This document shows, in pieces, positions 18,037 to 27,339 of a stretch of 40,726 bases of DNA; within the stretch, counting starts at the first letter, position 1, and every line of letters begins with the position of its first letter. The stretch comes from Opitutaceae bacterium. GTDB lineage: Bacteria > Verrucomicrobiota > Verrucomicrobiia > Opitutales > Opitutaceae. The translations under genes were made by a program, and so were the position numbers. The notes beneath the pieces are model-generated. The model was not told where the DNA came from. It was given only the letters and a program-made list of their open reading frames with translations, and made no database searches. The stretch covers positions 1 to 40,726 of the forward strand of contig JANQKU010000173.1 in the NCBI GenBank assembly GCA_028280955.1, written 5' to 3'.

Positions 18037-19293
18037 ATGACTGAAGCGAGCTTAACCCATCTGCTTCTTATGAACTTAATCCCCGCTGTTGTCGCCCGTG
18101 GTTTAGTTAAACACTGGAACTATTTTTCTCATCATATCATCGCGAGTCCGGGCATGGCCCATCCGATGCAGGCTTGCTTTGAGGAATCCTATGTGGTCAT
18201 GGGCGCCGCCCGTACCATGGGGCTGCTGGATGACGCGCGGATGACCGCCATCTGTCGTCGTTACAACGATCGCATGATGGAGTTTCAGGGGGTGCATTAT
18301 CCGGACATGTATGACATGGGTTACGGTTACAATCGCGACGCCAATGACATGGTGAATTGCTCCTGTGTGGCTGACAACGCGTCTACGGCCAACGGTATGC
18401 TGGAGGCGGTGCGTACCTTTCCGCATCTGCCGGAAAACAAGAAGGTGCTGGCTAGTGTAAAACGCTATATCGATCACTGTTTGGAAAATTATCTGACTGA
18501 CAAAGGGGTGATGGGTGTTGGGGTACTCAACCATCAGATCAACCCGGAGGAATTGCATGAATACTGGTGCGCCGATGCCCTTTTTGTTTCAACGCTCATC
18601 CGCTATGCTGATCTTACCGGCGAGTCACAGTACTACGACGCGGCGGTGCCGATGGTCGAATACATCAGCACCTATGACTACAAGAACACTCTCATGGGTG
18701 AATGGACAAAGAGCGCACCGCAGCAAATCTTGATCTACACTTCCGAAGGCCTTATCGCGGCTCTGGCCAGTGCCGAGATGAAAAAGCGTCTGCTGGTCCC
18801 GTTGGGCCAGGTCATTCAGTTCAGCCCTAAGGCTGAGCCAGAGGAGGTCGTCCCTGCTCAGGCGCCCAACTTGGTGAACCAGGAACTTGCCTCCACCCTC
18901 AAGGGCGGTGGCGATACGATTTGGTCGTGCCTGGTGGCTCGCTTCGGAGAGTTCACTGACTGGTTTCACCAAAACCAGATGGCTGATGGCTCTTTTGAGC
19001 ATCCAGTCGATGATCACTTCCGCTGTTATGAGCCGCTGGCCGCCGGTTTGTTGCTTGATGCGGCCAGAAATACCGAGGGCAATGCTTGGCTCGAGTCCAT
19101 TGCGGCCAAGCAACTCCGTTTCATGGCCAGCGATGCGGGTAAGCTCTACTACGGGCTTTATGCGAATGATTTTGCTTCGGGTATGGGGCTGGTTTCTTTT
19201 GCTACTGCCGGCGAGATCCTGAAAGAACGTGATCTCGAGGGATGGGAAGCTGCTGTGCAGGGTGTTTTCGATCGCGGTGAGGATATCTGGTAG
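18037..19293 (+). CDS. Six-hairpin glycosidase-like protein (possibly 5'-truncated)
   Basis: 418-aa alpha-helical ORF, rich in paired helices (e.g. HEYWCADALFVSTLIRYADLTGESQYYDAAVPMVEYI). ATG at 18037 lies just after the TTG used by the track. Confidence 0.5.
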   Translation: MTEASLTHLLLMNLIPAVVARGLVKHWNYFSHHIIASPGMAHPMQACFEESYVVMGAARTMGLLDDARMTAICRRYNDRMMEFQGVHYPDMYDMGYGYNRDANDMVNCSCVADNASTANGMLEAVRTFPHLPENKKVLASVKRYIDHCLENYLTDKGVMGVGVLNHQINPEELHEYWCADALFVSTLIRYADLTGESQYYDAAVPMVEYISTYDYKNTLMGEWTKSAPQQILIYTSEGLIAALASAEMKKRLLVPLGQVIQFSPKAEPEEVVPAQAPNLVNQELASTLKGGGDTIWSCLVARFGEFTDWFHQNQMADGSFEHPVDDHFRCYEPLAAGLLLDAARNTEGNAWLESIAAKQLRFMASDAGKLYYGLYANDFASGMGLVSFATAGEILKERDLEGWEAAVQGVFDRGEDIW

Positions 19294-19423
19294 GCCTGGA
19301 CGGCTACGTCATCTCCGCTATTGCTCCGTCTGATTTTCAGAAATAGTGGGAGAAGTTGTTTTATCCGCAGTCCCGATGTTATCGGGGTCATTAAAATGAA
19401 TTTTGATGAGAAACTCTGAAGTC

Positions 19424-19462
19424 TTTAGACAGGATCAACAAGATTAACAGGATAGGATTTTT
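19424..19462 (+). repeat. 9-mer dispersed repeat, copy A
   Basis: TTTAGACAGGATCAACAAGATTAACAGGATAGGATTTT: three ACARGATYA-type units. Confidence 0.75.
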
Positions 19463-19471
19463 GGAAGATGG

Positions 19472-20641
19472 TTAAGTATAGGGAAATGAAGTGAGAAATT
19501 CGGGGAGACTGATGGCTGTGACGGTTTCGGAAAGAGGAAAGGACTTTCCCTCGGGAGTTAAGAAATAACCTCGTGTTGCCTGGAGGGTCTTCATACTTTC
19601 GATAAAGCCGGAGCTGAGTTTTGGAGAGAGGGTACGTTTGATCTCGATGGCATGGATTTCTCCCGTCGGTGTTTCGACAACCAGATCCACCTCCGCTCCG
19701 GCATGGGTGCGGTAGTGGCTGAAATCATGGGTTTTGGGCAGTCGGGTTAGAATCTGTTCGAGGCAATAGCCTTCCCATGAATGGCCACAGATTGGGTGAC
19801 CGAGCACTTGTTCGAGATTTTGAAGACCAGCGATTGTGTGGAGTAAACCCGTATCTCTCCAGTAGACTTTGGGAGATTTGACGAGGCGTTTTCCGGCGTT
19901 GCGACTCCACGCGGGGACAGAACGGACAAGGTAGAGGCCTTCTAAAAGATCGAGATAATGGCGAGCTGTTTTGCCATCGATGCCGAGAGATCCAGCTATT
20001 TTGCTAAGGTTGAGAGTGGTCCCTTGTTGATGAGTGAGCATGGAACAAAAACGACGGAGCAATAACGGGGTGGCAGTGATACCAAGCTGAGGGAGGTAAC
20101 GCTCGACATAACTGGTGACAAAGTCTTCACACCATTGGATTGAGGCGGTATCATCTGGAGCGAGATAGCTATCGGGATAGCCTCCACGGAACCAGTGTTG
20201 CTCCATGACTTTAGCTTCATTACCTAGCTCGATGAGGTTGAGAGGATGAAGTTCGAGATAGCTGATACGACCGGCAAGAGTTTCAGAGCTTTGTTGGAGG
20301 AGTTCAGGGGAGGCAGAGCCAAGAATGAGGAACTGAACCGCTTTTTCGCCTGCCCTGCGACGTTCATCGACTAAGCTGCGGAGAACCGGGAACAGATTAG
20401 GTAATCGTTGGATTTCATCCAGAATGACGAAATGATTGGAGAATTTGGTAAGATAGAGCTCAGGGTCAGCTAATTTGGCGATGTCGGAGGGACGCTCAAG
20501 GTCGAGGTAATGAGTTGGTTTGTCTATGTTGATCCTCTGTGCCAATGTGGTCTTACCAACTTGTCGAGAGCCAAGGAGGGCTACTATGGGGGTTTGTAAA
20601 ATGCGATTCCGTAAGGTGGATTCCAGCTTTCGAGTGATCAT
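19472..20641 (-). CDS. AAA ATPase with C-terminal DUF4143 domain
   Basis: Walker A 'LLGSRQVGKTTLAQ', Walker B 'HFVILDEIQRLP', 'ILGSASPELLQQSSETLAGRISYLELHPL', C-terminal 'SHYRTHAGAEVDLVVE'. Confidence 0.9.
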   Translation of the reverse strand: MITRKLESTLRNRILQTPIVALLGSRQVGKTTLAQRINIDKPTHYLDLERPSDIAKLADPELYLTKFSNHFVILDEIQRLPNLFPVLRSLVDERRRAGEKAVQFLILGSASPELLQQSSETLAGRISYLELHPLNLIELGNEAKVMEQHWFRGGYPDSYLAPDDTASIQWCEDFVTSYVERYLPQLGITATPLLLRRFCSMLTHQQGTTLNLSKIAGSLGIDGKTARHYLDLLEGLYLVRSVPAWSRNAGKRLVKSPKVYWRDTGLLHTIAGLQNLEQVLGHPICGHSWEGYCLEQILTRLPKTHDFSHYRTHAGAEVDLVVETPTGEIHAIEIKRTLSPKLSSGFIESMKTLQATRGYFLTPEGKSFPLSETVTAISLPEFLTSFPYT

Positions 20642-20684
20642 TTACCTTGAAAATAAGGAATTGATTCCGGGTTTTCAAGGTAAA
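20641..20684 (-). promoter_or_regulatory. Concentric palindrome / hairpin at the start codon of the DUF4143 ATPase
   Basis: 13-bp perfect arms 641-653 (TTTACCTTGAAAA) and 672-684 (TTTTCAAGGTAAA), with an inner GGAAT-tg-ATTCC (657-668) sharing the same centre (20662.5). Confidence 0.8.
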
Positions 20685-20932
20685 GATGCCAAAAATAGTC
20701 CTTTCATCCACTGTTTCATCATGGAGAGCAAGGGATTGAACGGTTTCTGGGCCTACAGTTTTTTTATTAAAGTTTGTTTTTTAATTCGAAGTGATTTTTG
20801 TATCATTCTGCTGATGAAGGAGTTGTATTTTTCAGGCTCTGGATGCAGGAGTACAGGTGAAACAAAGTGGATGAGCCTGAGGTCCCATTAAGTTCTCGTA
20901 ATTGGCAATTTTAGAGCTTTTTTCTTAACGTT

Positions 20933-23900
20933 CTGAAAAAGACGTCTGCAACGGTTTGGTGGTCCCTTGTTAAGTGGGCCTTTAGAGGAATCCTCATCGG
21001 GATTGCTTTTACTGTTATTGGCCTAGCGACTCTTCCGTTTTGGCTGGGCTCTGCCATTCGCATTTTTGCGCCGGAAGATAGTGTCGTCTATGAACGATAT
21101 GAGCGGATGGGCTATGGGCGTTTTGCCCTGACCAATGTTGTGGCAACAACCCCGCAGGCTTCGGTGATGATTGATCGAGTCGAAGCCTATTCTCCCGTGG
21201 TCTGGCTGTGGAAGGCTGTATGGGAAGATGTGTCGCAATCTTTTGTGGCTGCGGGAGCGGTTCGAGTGGATCTGCTGGAATCTCAAGATCCACCGAAGGA
21301 ATTTGCAGGAGAAGTTCCTGAAAATCTATTAGAGGTGATCGAAATGATCGAAGAGTCCTCCGGGTTAGTCGCGTCTTGGATGCCTTTTGCCACAGTCGAT
21401 GTCGTTCAGGCAAAGATGAATGATCAGGCAATTGTCTTGCGTGAAATAACCTGGCGAGAATCACGTTTTTCACTGATAGTGTCTCATGATCGATTTTCTG
21501 AATACGAATGGGATCTGGTGGCCGATCTGAACAGTGAAGAGATGGTTGTTCGATTTGTTTCCGAGGAAGCGGGACTGATGATTGAAAACAAGCTCAGCGC
21601 CGGTGAGGAACAGGCAGACTTATCGGTGCGAATCCTTTATAAGGAAAATCTTTTGGAAGCAGTCGCACTTTTTGGAAGAGAGGGTTGGCTACCTTTTGAA
21701 GCGAGTTGGCAGGGGATCGATTGGTCGGTGGCATCATCGGATTTTGGGAAGGAGGGGCCGTATGCGAGATATGATTTTACGCTCTCGGGTGACTGGAAAG
21801 AGGGTGTTTATCGTAACCATATCAGTGGCGAAACGATACCAATAGAGGAAGATGTCTATGGTTTGCCGTCGGTGAGTTTTGAGAGTTCTCTTTCAGGTAA
21901 TTTAGAGAGGTTGGATATCGAAACGTTTCGTCTTTCTTCTCCGGGATTGAAAGCGCAGGCGGTAGAGCCGGTGGGGATTGAATTGGCCAATCGTCAACTG
22001 ACGGGTGAAATGAAATGGGATATTGACCTGGATCTGACGCTTTTGCAGATCGAAGCTCTAGCAGGCTCTCTTTCCGGTGAAGCGTTTTTGAGCGCTGATG
22101 AAGCAGGAGCATCAGTCGGGAGGTTTGTCCTGCAAGGTACGGATGTTTCTTATGAAGATTTAACGGCGGAGGTCTTTGCGATCGAGGCCACTTTGCAATG
22201 GCCCAAATTGCGTATTGAAACGATGGATATTGTATTGGATACGGGTTCCAAGGTATTGGCAAAGGGGGCTGCTGATCTGGCAAATCGTCAAATGGCCCCG
22301 AGTTCTTTGCAGATTGTTTTTTCGGAAGAGGTTTTGAAAAGGTTCATGCCTGAGGGAGTTGCGGCCCAAGAGGTCAAGGCTTCCGTCGAAGTTGAAGGTC
22401 CCTGGGAGTCGTTGACCCATTCGGGTTCCGCTGAAGTCGGTTTGTTTGAAACGAAGTCACTGAAACCGTTATCGGTTGCGGTCGAATGGCAGGGTGAAGG
22501 CACGTCGTTTGAGCGGCTTCAAGTGGAGGCAGGCAATGGGGAAGCCGGTCTAGAAGCCTTGCTTAAGGGGTCTTTGCTGGATGAGCGGATCGAGGTGGGT
22601 ATGGAGACGTTCGAGCTTTCCAATGTCCAGGGAATCTTGGCATCACTAGATTCTCCAGTGGCGATGACTTTTTTATTAGGCGATTTGATTGAGGGAGCAG
22701 TCGAAGGGTTTTCTCTTTCCGGAGAAGAGGCTCAGGTAGTTTTGGCAACGGAATTTGCCTATCCGGAAAAAGCGAATTTTTCTATCGAGATCAAAGGATT
22801 AAATACGGAGGAGTGGGTTGATCCCTGGTTGAAAACACCTTCGCCAAAGGCTCAATTGAATGAGATGAAGATGTTGGCTCATTGGGATGAGGGTCCGATC
22901 GAGGCGGAGGCGATGTTGGATGGCACAGTCGAGCTGAATGAGAGTGAACTGCTCTTTAAAGGAGAGCTTTCCTTGCTCAAAAAATCGATACGATTGAATG
23001 CTTTTGCGGTTTCTGATCTGGAGGGTGAACTTATGAAGATGGAAGGCGAGCTGCCCTACCAGGTGGATCTTTCCACGACGGACTTTTTGGTAGCCGATAA
23101 GGGAGGGAAATTGGCTCTTTCGATAGAGACGAGTGATAGCCCGACGATTATTTCTCTGGTCGATGTGGTTCATCCGTTGGGGGTAGAATCGCTCAATGCG
23201 CAGGTGAATCTTGAGGGGACACTCGAGAACCCTCAGGGTGATTTGGTCTTCAGCATCCTGACAAAGAAGGGTGAAGGTGAACATGGAGTGCCTCCGACGA
23301 GAGTGAAGGCGAAGGCTCAAATCGATGGAAGAACGTTGCGGATAAGCGAGATGGTGGCGGAGGTTTTGGAGGATAGGTTCGAGGCATCGCTGGAAGTTGT
23401 TTGGCCCGAGGAGGCATTGAAACTGGCTGCTCTGGAGCCGGTAGAGGTTGATTGGCTCTCAACGGAAGTGGCTTTTGTCGCGCCGAAAACGAAGTTGGCA
23501 CCCATAGCGTTCTTCGCTCCGCAGGTGCTTGCCCCGAGTGGTGAATTTGAAGCCGAGTTGAATGGAAATTTAGTGAAAGGGTTCAACGGATTTGTTACTC
23601 TAGAGAATCTGAATACACGGCCGATTTTTCCATTTGGATCCTTCCGTGACATTCAGACCCGATTGGAATTCGGTCAAACGATCGCGACGTTGCAGGCGTT
23701 CAAGGGTAATATTGGCCGGGAGCCGATGACAATGCAGGGGCAGATCGACTTTCGGGATATAGATGACTTGGTCTTTGCCTTCACCATGAAGGGTGAAAAT
23801 TTGCCAATGGTAAGGAAGGCGGGTCTTTTGCTTCGCTCGGATTTGGATGTCGTCGTCAGTAAAGAACTCGAAAGTGAAGCAAAAATCACAGGCACGATTG

Positions 23901-24694
23901 AGATGCGGGAGGGTCTTTTTTTGATCGATACAAGGGTTTTAACGGCTTCGGGCGGTGGAGGTCAGTCGGCGAAATCACGACCTCCTTATTTTTCGGTGGA
24001 AGTGGAGCCGTTTGCGGATTGGGAATTGGACATCGCAGTGAAGGGAGAGCGATTTATGAGGCTGCGAACGCCGGCCGCTACGGGAGCCCTTTCCATTGAT
24101 ATGAACCTGAAAGGAACATTGGAGGAGCCGTTAGCGATCGGGAGGGTCGAATTCGATGAGGGAAATTTGATGTTTCCGTTTGCCTCGTTTAATTTGACAG
24201 AGGGTTTGGTAGATATCCGTATTGAAGACCCTTATACGCCGATGATCAGTTTGCTGGGAGAAGCGCGACGCTTTCGCTATGATCTTGGCATCGAAATTAC
24301 GGGTTCGGCTTTTGATCCGAGTGTTCGTTTTACCTCTAGTCCACCCTTGTCGTCCGAGCAGATTTTGTTGATGGTGATGACTGGGGATGTGCCCGATTCG
24401 AATTTTACCTATAGCACAACGCAACGCGCTTCTAAGATAGGCACTTACTTGAGCCAGGGTCTTTTGTCATCAGGTAGTGAAGGTGGTTTGGGAAGCCGAT
24501 TCAGTATAGAGTCGGGCCAGAATTTATCGGAACAAGGGAAGGAAACTCTGGAGGTAGAGTTTAAGCTGGATGAGAGGTTTCAATTGTTGGGGGAATACGA
24601 TGAGTATGATGAGTGGAATGGAGGCGTTCGCTGGCGGATATTGAGACGACAACCGAAGGAGAGGGCACCCAGTGAGGAGGAGGAATCGAAATGA
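20933..24694 (+). CDS. tamB: TamB/DUF490-like translocation and assembly module protein (N-terminus uncertain)
   Basis: Very long beta-repetitive protein ending in a TamB-type C-terminus ('IGRVEFDEGNLMFPFASFNLTEGLVDI...SSPPLSSEQILLMVMTGDVP...VEFKLDERFQLLGEYDEYDEWNGGVRWRI'). The frame upstream of ATG 21107 encodes a membrane anchor (VKWAFRGILIGIAFTVIGLATLPFWLG), so translation probably starts upstream. CTG at 20933 is one possible non-canonical start. Confidence 0.85.
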   Translation: MKKTSATVWWSLVKWAFRGILIGIAFTVIGLATLPFWLGSAIRIFAPEDSVVYERYERMGYGRFALTNVVATTPQASVMIDRVEAYSPVVWLWKAVWEDVSQSFVAAGAVRVDLLESQDPPKEFAGEVPENLLEVIEMIEESSGLVASWMPFATVDVVQAKMNDQAIVLREITWRESRFSLIVSHDRFSEYEWDLVADLNSEEMVVRFVSEEAGLMIENKLSAGEEQADLSVRILYKENLLEAVALFGREGWLPFEASWQGIDWSVASSDFGKEGPYARYDFTLSGDWKEGVYRNHISGETIPIEEDVYGLPSVSFESSLSGNLERLDIETFRLSSPGLKAQAVEPVGIELANRQLTGEMKWDIDLDLTLLQIEALAGSLSGEAFLSADEAGASVGRFVLQGTDVSYEDLTAEVFAIEATLQWPKLRIETMDIVLDTGSKVLAKGAADLANRQMAPSSLQIVFSEEVLKRFMPEGVAAQEVKASVEVEGPWESLTHSGSAEVGLFETKSLKPLSVAVEWQGEGTSFERLQVEAGNGEAGLEALLKGSLLDERIEVGMETFELSNVQGILASLDSPVAMTFLLGDLIEGAVEGFSLSGEEAQVVLATEFAYPEKANFSIEIKGLNTEEWVDPWLKTPSPKAQLNEMKMLAHWDEGPIEAEAMLDGTVELNESELLFKGELSLLKKSIRLNAFAVSDLEGELMKMEGELPYQVDLSTTDFLVADKGGKLALSIETSDSPTIISLVDVVHPLGVESLNAQVNLEGTLENPQGDLVFSILTKKGEGEHGVPPTRVKAKAQIDGRTLRISEMVAEVLEDRFEASLEVVWPEEALKLAALEPVEVDWLSTEVAFVAPKTKLAPIAFFAPQVLAPSGEFEAELNGNLVKGFNGFVTLENLNTRPIFPFGSFRDIQTRLEFGQTIATLQAFKGNIGREPMTMQGQIDFRDIDDLVFAFTMKGENLPMVRKAGLLLRSDLDVVVSKELESEAKITGTIEMREGLFLIDTRVLTASGGGGQSAKSRPPYFSVEVEPFADWELDIAVKGERFMRLRTPAATGALSIDMNLKGTLEEPLAIGRVEFDEGNLMFPFASFNLTEGLVDIRIEDPYTPMISLLGEARRFRYDLGIEITGSAFDPSVRFTSSPPLSSEQILLMVMTGDVPDSNFTYSTTQRASKIGTYLSQGLLSSGSEGGLGSRFSIESGQNLSEQGKETLEVEFKLDERFQLLGEYDEYDEWNGGVRWRILRRQPKERAPSEEEESK

Positions 24695-26814
24695 GATCGA
24701 CTTCGGCTAAAAAGATGTGGCAGCGTTGTCTCCTGGTCTTTTGTGTGATTTTGGTCTTTTCGGGGTCGGGTTTCGAATTGGAGGCGAAGGAAGAACCGGA
24801 GCGAGCGAAGTGGTCCGTCAAAAAGGGAGGATTTTTTAAGAACCGCAGTCTGAAGAAGCAGCTCGATCTGATTTTTAATGAAGAGAAGGCCGAGTTTACG
24901 GCATCGGATATTGAAGATGCTGCTTTGATTTTGATTTCTTACCTGGAGACGGAAGGTTACCTGGCGGCAAAAACGCTGGCGACAATTACTTTGGTGGATG
25001 GAACGGAAAAAACAGTGGAATGGGACAGTCATTTTGATGTTTTTTTGCCGCGTGATACGTCTGCGACCTTTGTTCGTTTCGACTTAATTGAAGGGCCTGG
25101 TTTCTATTACCAGGAGTTGGAGATAGTTGGGAATCAGGTTTTGGCAGTAGAGGAGGTAGAGGCATTCTTTTTTTCAGAGCCGTTCCTGTTTCAGAGTGAG
25201 AAGGCTCGTTTGTTTACGCCGGGGTTGTTGCAAAGAGGTGGTGGAAATCTGCAAGCGCATTTGAATCATTTGGGGTATAAGGATGCTCTGGTCAAAACTG
25301 AGGTCTTGAGTATGGACAAAGAGACCGGAGCCTGTCTGGCGCAGGTGGTAATCGATGAAGGGGTCAAGCATTACGTAAAAGATGTCACAGTCGTTATCAA
25401 AGGAGACCCTCCAAAGTCGTCGGTAGATGTATCGCCCTACTTGGGACAACCTTATAATCGTTTCATTGCTCAGGATATTGCAAAAGAGTTGCGCAACCGT
25501 TTTTTTGAAGTTGGTTATCCGGATACAGTTATCAAGTCATCGCTAAAGGTTGGGCCTGAATCAAAAAAGGGAAAGGGTGTTGAAATATCGATTGAAGTTG
25601 AGCCAGGGGTTCAGGTCTTTGTCAGTTCCATCACCTTTGTAGGATCTGAGGAGACAAAACCTTCGTTGATTAGATCGCGGCTGAAACTGAATGAAGGTGA
25701 TCCATTGAACCCTTCGCTTTTAGAGGATTCGCGACTGAACTTGTCGCGCTTGGGAGTGTTTGATCGGGTGACTTACAACCTGGAACCTGTTGAGGAGAAG
25801 CTCCGATCGGTTGAGTTTAGTTTGACCGAGCGAACAACATGGAATGTGGACATGCTTTTTGGGTGGGGAAGCTATGAGCAGCTACGCGGTGGGTTTGTGG
25901 TGGAAAAGATGAATATTTTTGGACTGGGGCATCGAGCCCGATTGAAGACGATCGCTTCTATGAAGAGCTATTTGGGTGAAGTGGGTTATCTCGTTCCCGA
26001 AATTTTTGGAACCCCTACTTCGTTGTCCGTGAAGGTCTTTGCGTTAGAACGAGAAGAGATCGCTTTTGTGCGAGAGGACTTCGGATTGAATGTAGGTTTG
26101 TCGCGCCAATTCGAAAGAATGGGATTGGATGTGGATACGGTTTACTCCCTAAAAAATCTGGATTTGGGATTTAATAATCTGGGCGATGAGTTGGCCAATC
26201 AGGAAAGTGCGATGGTAGGGAGCCTTGAATTACGTTTGGGAAGAGATCGGCGTGACAGCGCCTTAAACCCAAGAGAGGGTTACCGGATTTTCAGTCGGAC
26301 GGAGTGGGCGGCCAAACCACTCGGTGGTGAAGTGGATTATCAAAGGGCGGAATTTGGTGCTTCGATGCACGGTGAGATATCGCGTGGTCTCTTCTGGCAT
26401 GCAGGATTGACGCATGGAGTGATTGGGTCTTTTGCGGAAGCAGAGAAGCAGGTGCCGGCGAGCGTGCTTTTTTATCCGGGTGGCGAGAGTTCGATTCGAG
26501 GGTACCAGAGAACGGAAGCTGCGCCAAGGGACACGGAGGGCAAGTTCATCGGCGCTCGTGCCTACACGCTCTTGAATCTCGAACTCGAGCAGTTGTTGTC
26601 CGATTCATTATCACTTGTTTTGTTTGTCGATGGATTGGGGACAGCATCGACTATCGAGAAGTATCCTTATAACGATACCTTAGCTTCTGTGGGATTGGGT
26701 CTTCGTTTTAAAACATTTATGGGTCCGATCCGCTTTGAGTACGGACATAATCTCAATCCACGTGCTTTGGATCCGGAGGGAACCTTCCATTTTTCGTTAG
26801 GCTATCCGTTTTAG
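24691..26814 (+). CDS. tamA: Omp85/BamA-superfamily outer-membrane protein with POTRA domains (TamA-like)
   Basis: ATGA overlap with the tamB stop. POTRA-like repeats. C-terminal Omp85 motifs 'YPGGESSIRGYQR' and 'GLGLRFKTFMGPIRFEYGHNLNP...GTFHFSLGYPF'. Confidence 0.87.
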   Translation: MRSTSAKKMWQRCLLVFCVILVFSGSGFELEAKEEPERAKWSVKKGGFFKNRSLKKQLDLIFNEEKAEFTASDIEDAALILISYLETEGYLAAKTLATITLVDGTEKTVEWDSHFDVFLPRDTSATFVRFDLIEGPGFYYQELEIVGNQVLAVEEVEAFFFSEPFLFQSEKARLFTPGLLQRGGGNLQAHLNHLGYKDALVKTEVLSMDKETGACLAQVVIDEGVKHYVKDVTVVIKGDPPKSSVDVSPYLGQPYNRFIAQDIAKELRNRFFEVGYPDTVIKSSLKVGPESKKGKGVEISIEVEPGVQVFVSSITFVGSEETKPSLIRSRLKLNEGDPLNPSLLEDSRLNLSRLGVFDRVTYNLEPVEEKLRSVEFSLTERTTWNVDMLFGWGSYEQLRGGFVVEKMNIFGLGHRARLKTIASMKSYLGEVGYLVPEIFGTPTSLSVKVFALEREEIAFVREDFGLNVGLSRQFERMGLDVDTVYSLKNLDLGFNNLGDELANQESAMVGSLELRLGRDRRDSALNPREGYRIFSRTEWAAKPLGGEVDYQRAEFGASMHGEISRGLFWHAGLTHGVIGSFAEAEKQVPASVLFYPGGESSIRGYQRTEAAPRDTEGKFIGARAYTLLNLELEQLLSDSLSLVLFVDGLGTASTIEKYPYNDTLASVGLGLRFKTFMGPIRFEYGHNLNPRALDPEGTFHFSLGYPF

Positions 26815-26854
26815 GTTTTTTGGACAGGATTAACAAGGTCTAGAGGATCCTTTT
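26815..26854 (+). repeat. 9-mer dispersed repeat, copy B
   Basis: GTTTTTTGGACAGGATTAACAAGGTCTAGAGGATCCTTTT, directly after the tamA stop. Confidence 0.65.
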
Positions 26855-26983
26855 AGATAGTTTAAAATGGAAATATGAGTGGCGGTTTGGTTTTTGGACA
26901 GTGTGTTCTCTGTGAAGGATCGTGAGAAGCTGGAAGAAGGTATTCGATAAGAAGTAAAATCAAAAAATAGGCTTGATAAAATA

Positions 26984-26998
26984 CCTTACTATGTAAGG
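26984..26998. promoter_or_regulatory. Inverted repeat upstream of the toxin-antitoxin pair (putative operator)
   Basis: CCTTAC-TAT-GTAAGG, 8 nt before the ATG at 27007. Confidence 0.5.
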
Positions 26999-27006
26999 GT
27001 AATTAG

Positions 27007-27339
27007 ATGTTCACTTTTATTGAACATCCTACGTTTACCAAACAAATCAATTCCTTGTTTAATGATGAAGAGTATAGACGATTCCAAAATGAACTTGCAG
27101 CTAATCCTAAATCTGGTGATGTCATCCCCAGTTTGGCAGGGTTGCGCAAAGTTCGTTGGGGAGCAAAAGGAAAAGGCAAGCGTGGAGGAGCGAGGATCAT
27201 TTATCTATCCATCCCCCAATCGAATATCTTTTACTTGTTCTATGCTTACACTAAAGGTGATATAATGGATATGAACACAGACCAAAAGAAGCGGCTGCGT
27301 AAAGCTGTTGAAGATATAAAAAAGGAGTATCAGAAATGA
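27007..27339 (+). CDS. RelE/HigB-family type II toxin
   Basis: 'FTKQINSLFNDEEYRRFQNELAANPKSGDVIPSLAGLRKVRWGAKGKGKRGGARIIYLSIPQSNIFYLFYAYTKGD' is typical of this family. Followed by an overlapping HTH antitoxin. Confidence 0.88.
   Translation: MFTFIEHPTFTKQINSLFNDEEYRRFQNELAANPKSGDVIPSLAGLRKVRWGAKGKGKRGGARIIYLSIPQSNIFYLFYAYTKGDIMDMNTDQKKRLRKAVEDIKKEYQK

Noticed and set aside
18103-19222. Minus- and plus-strand alternative ORFs overlapping the glycosidase-like gene
   Set aside because: Overlap a better supported frame; shadow ORFs in a GC-richer gene.
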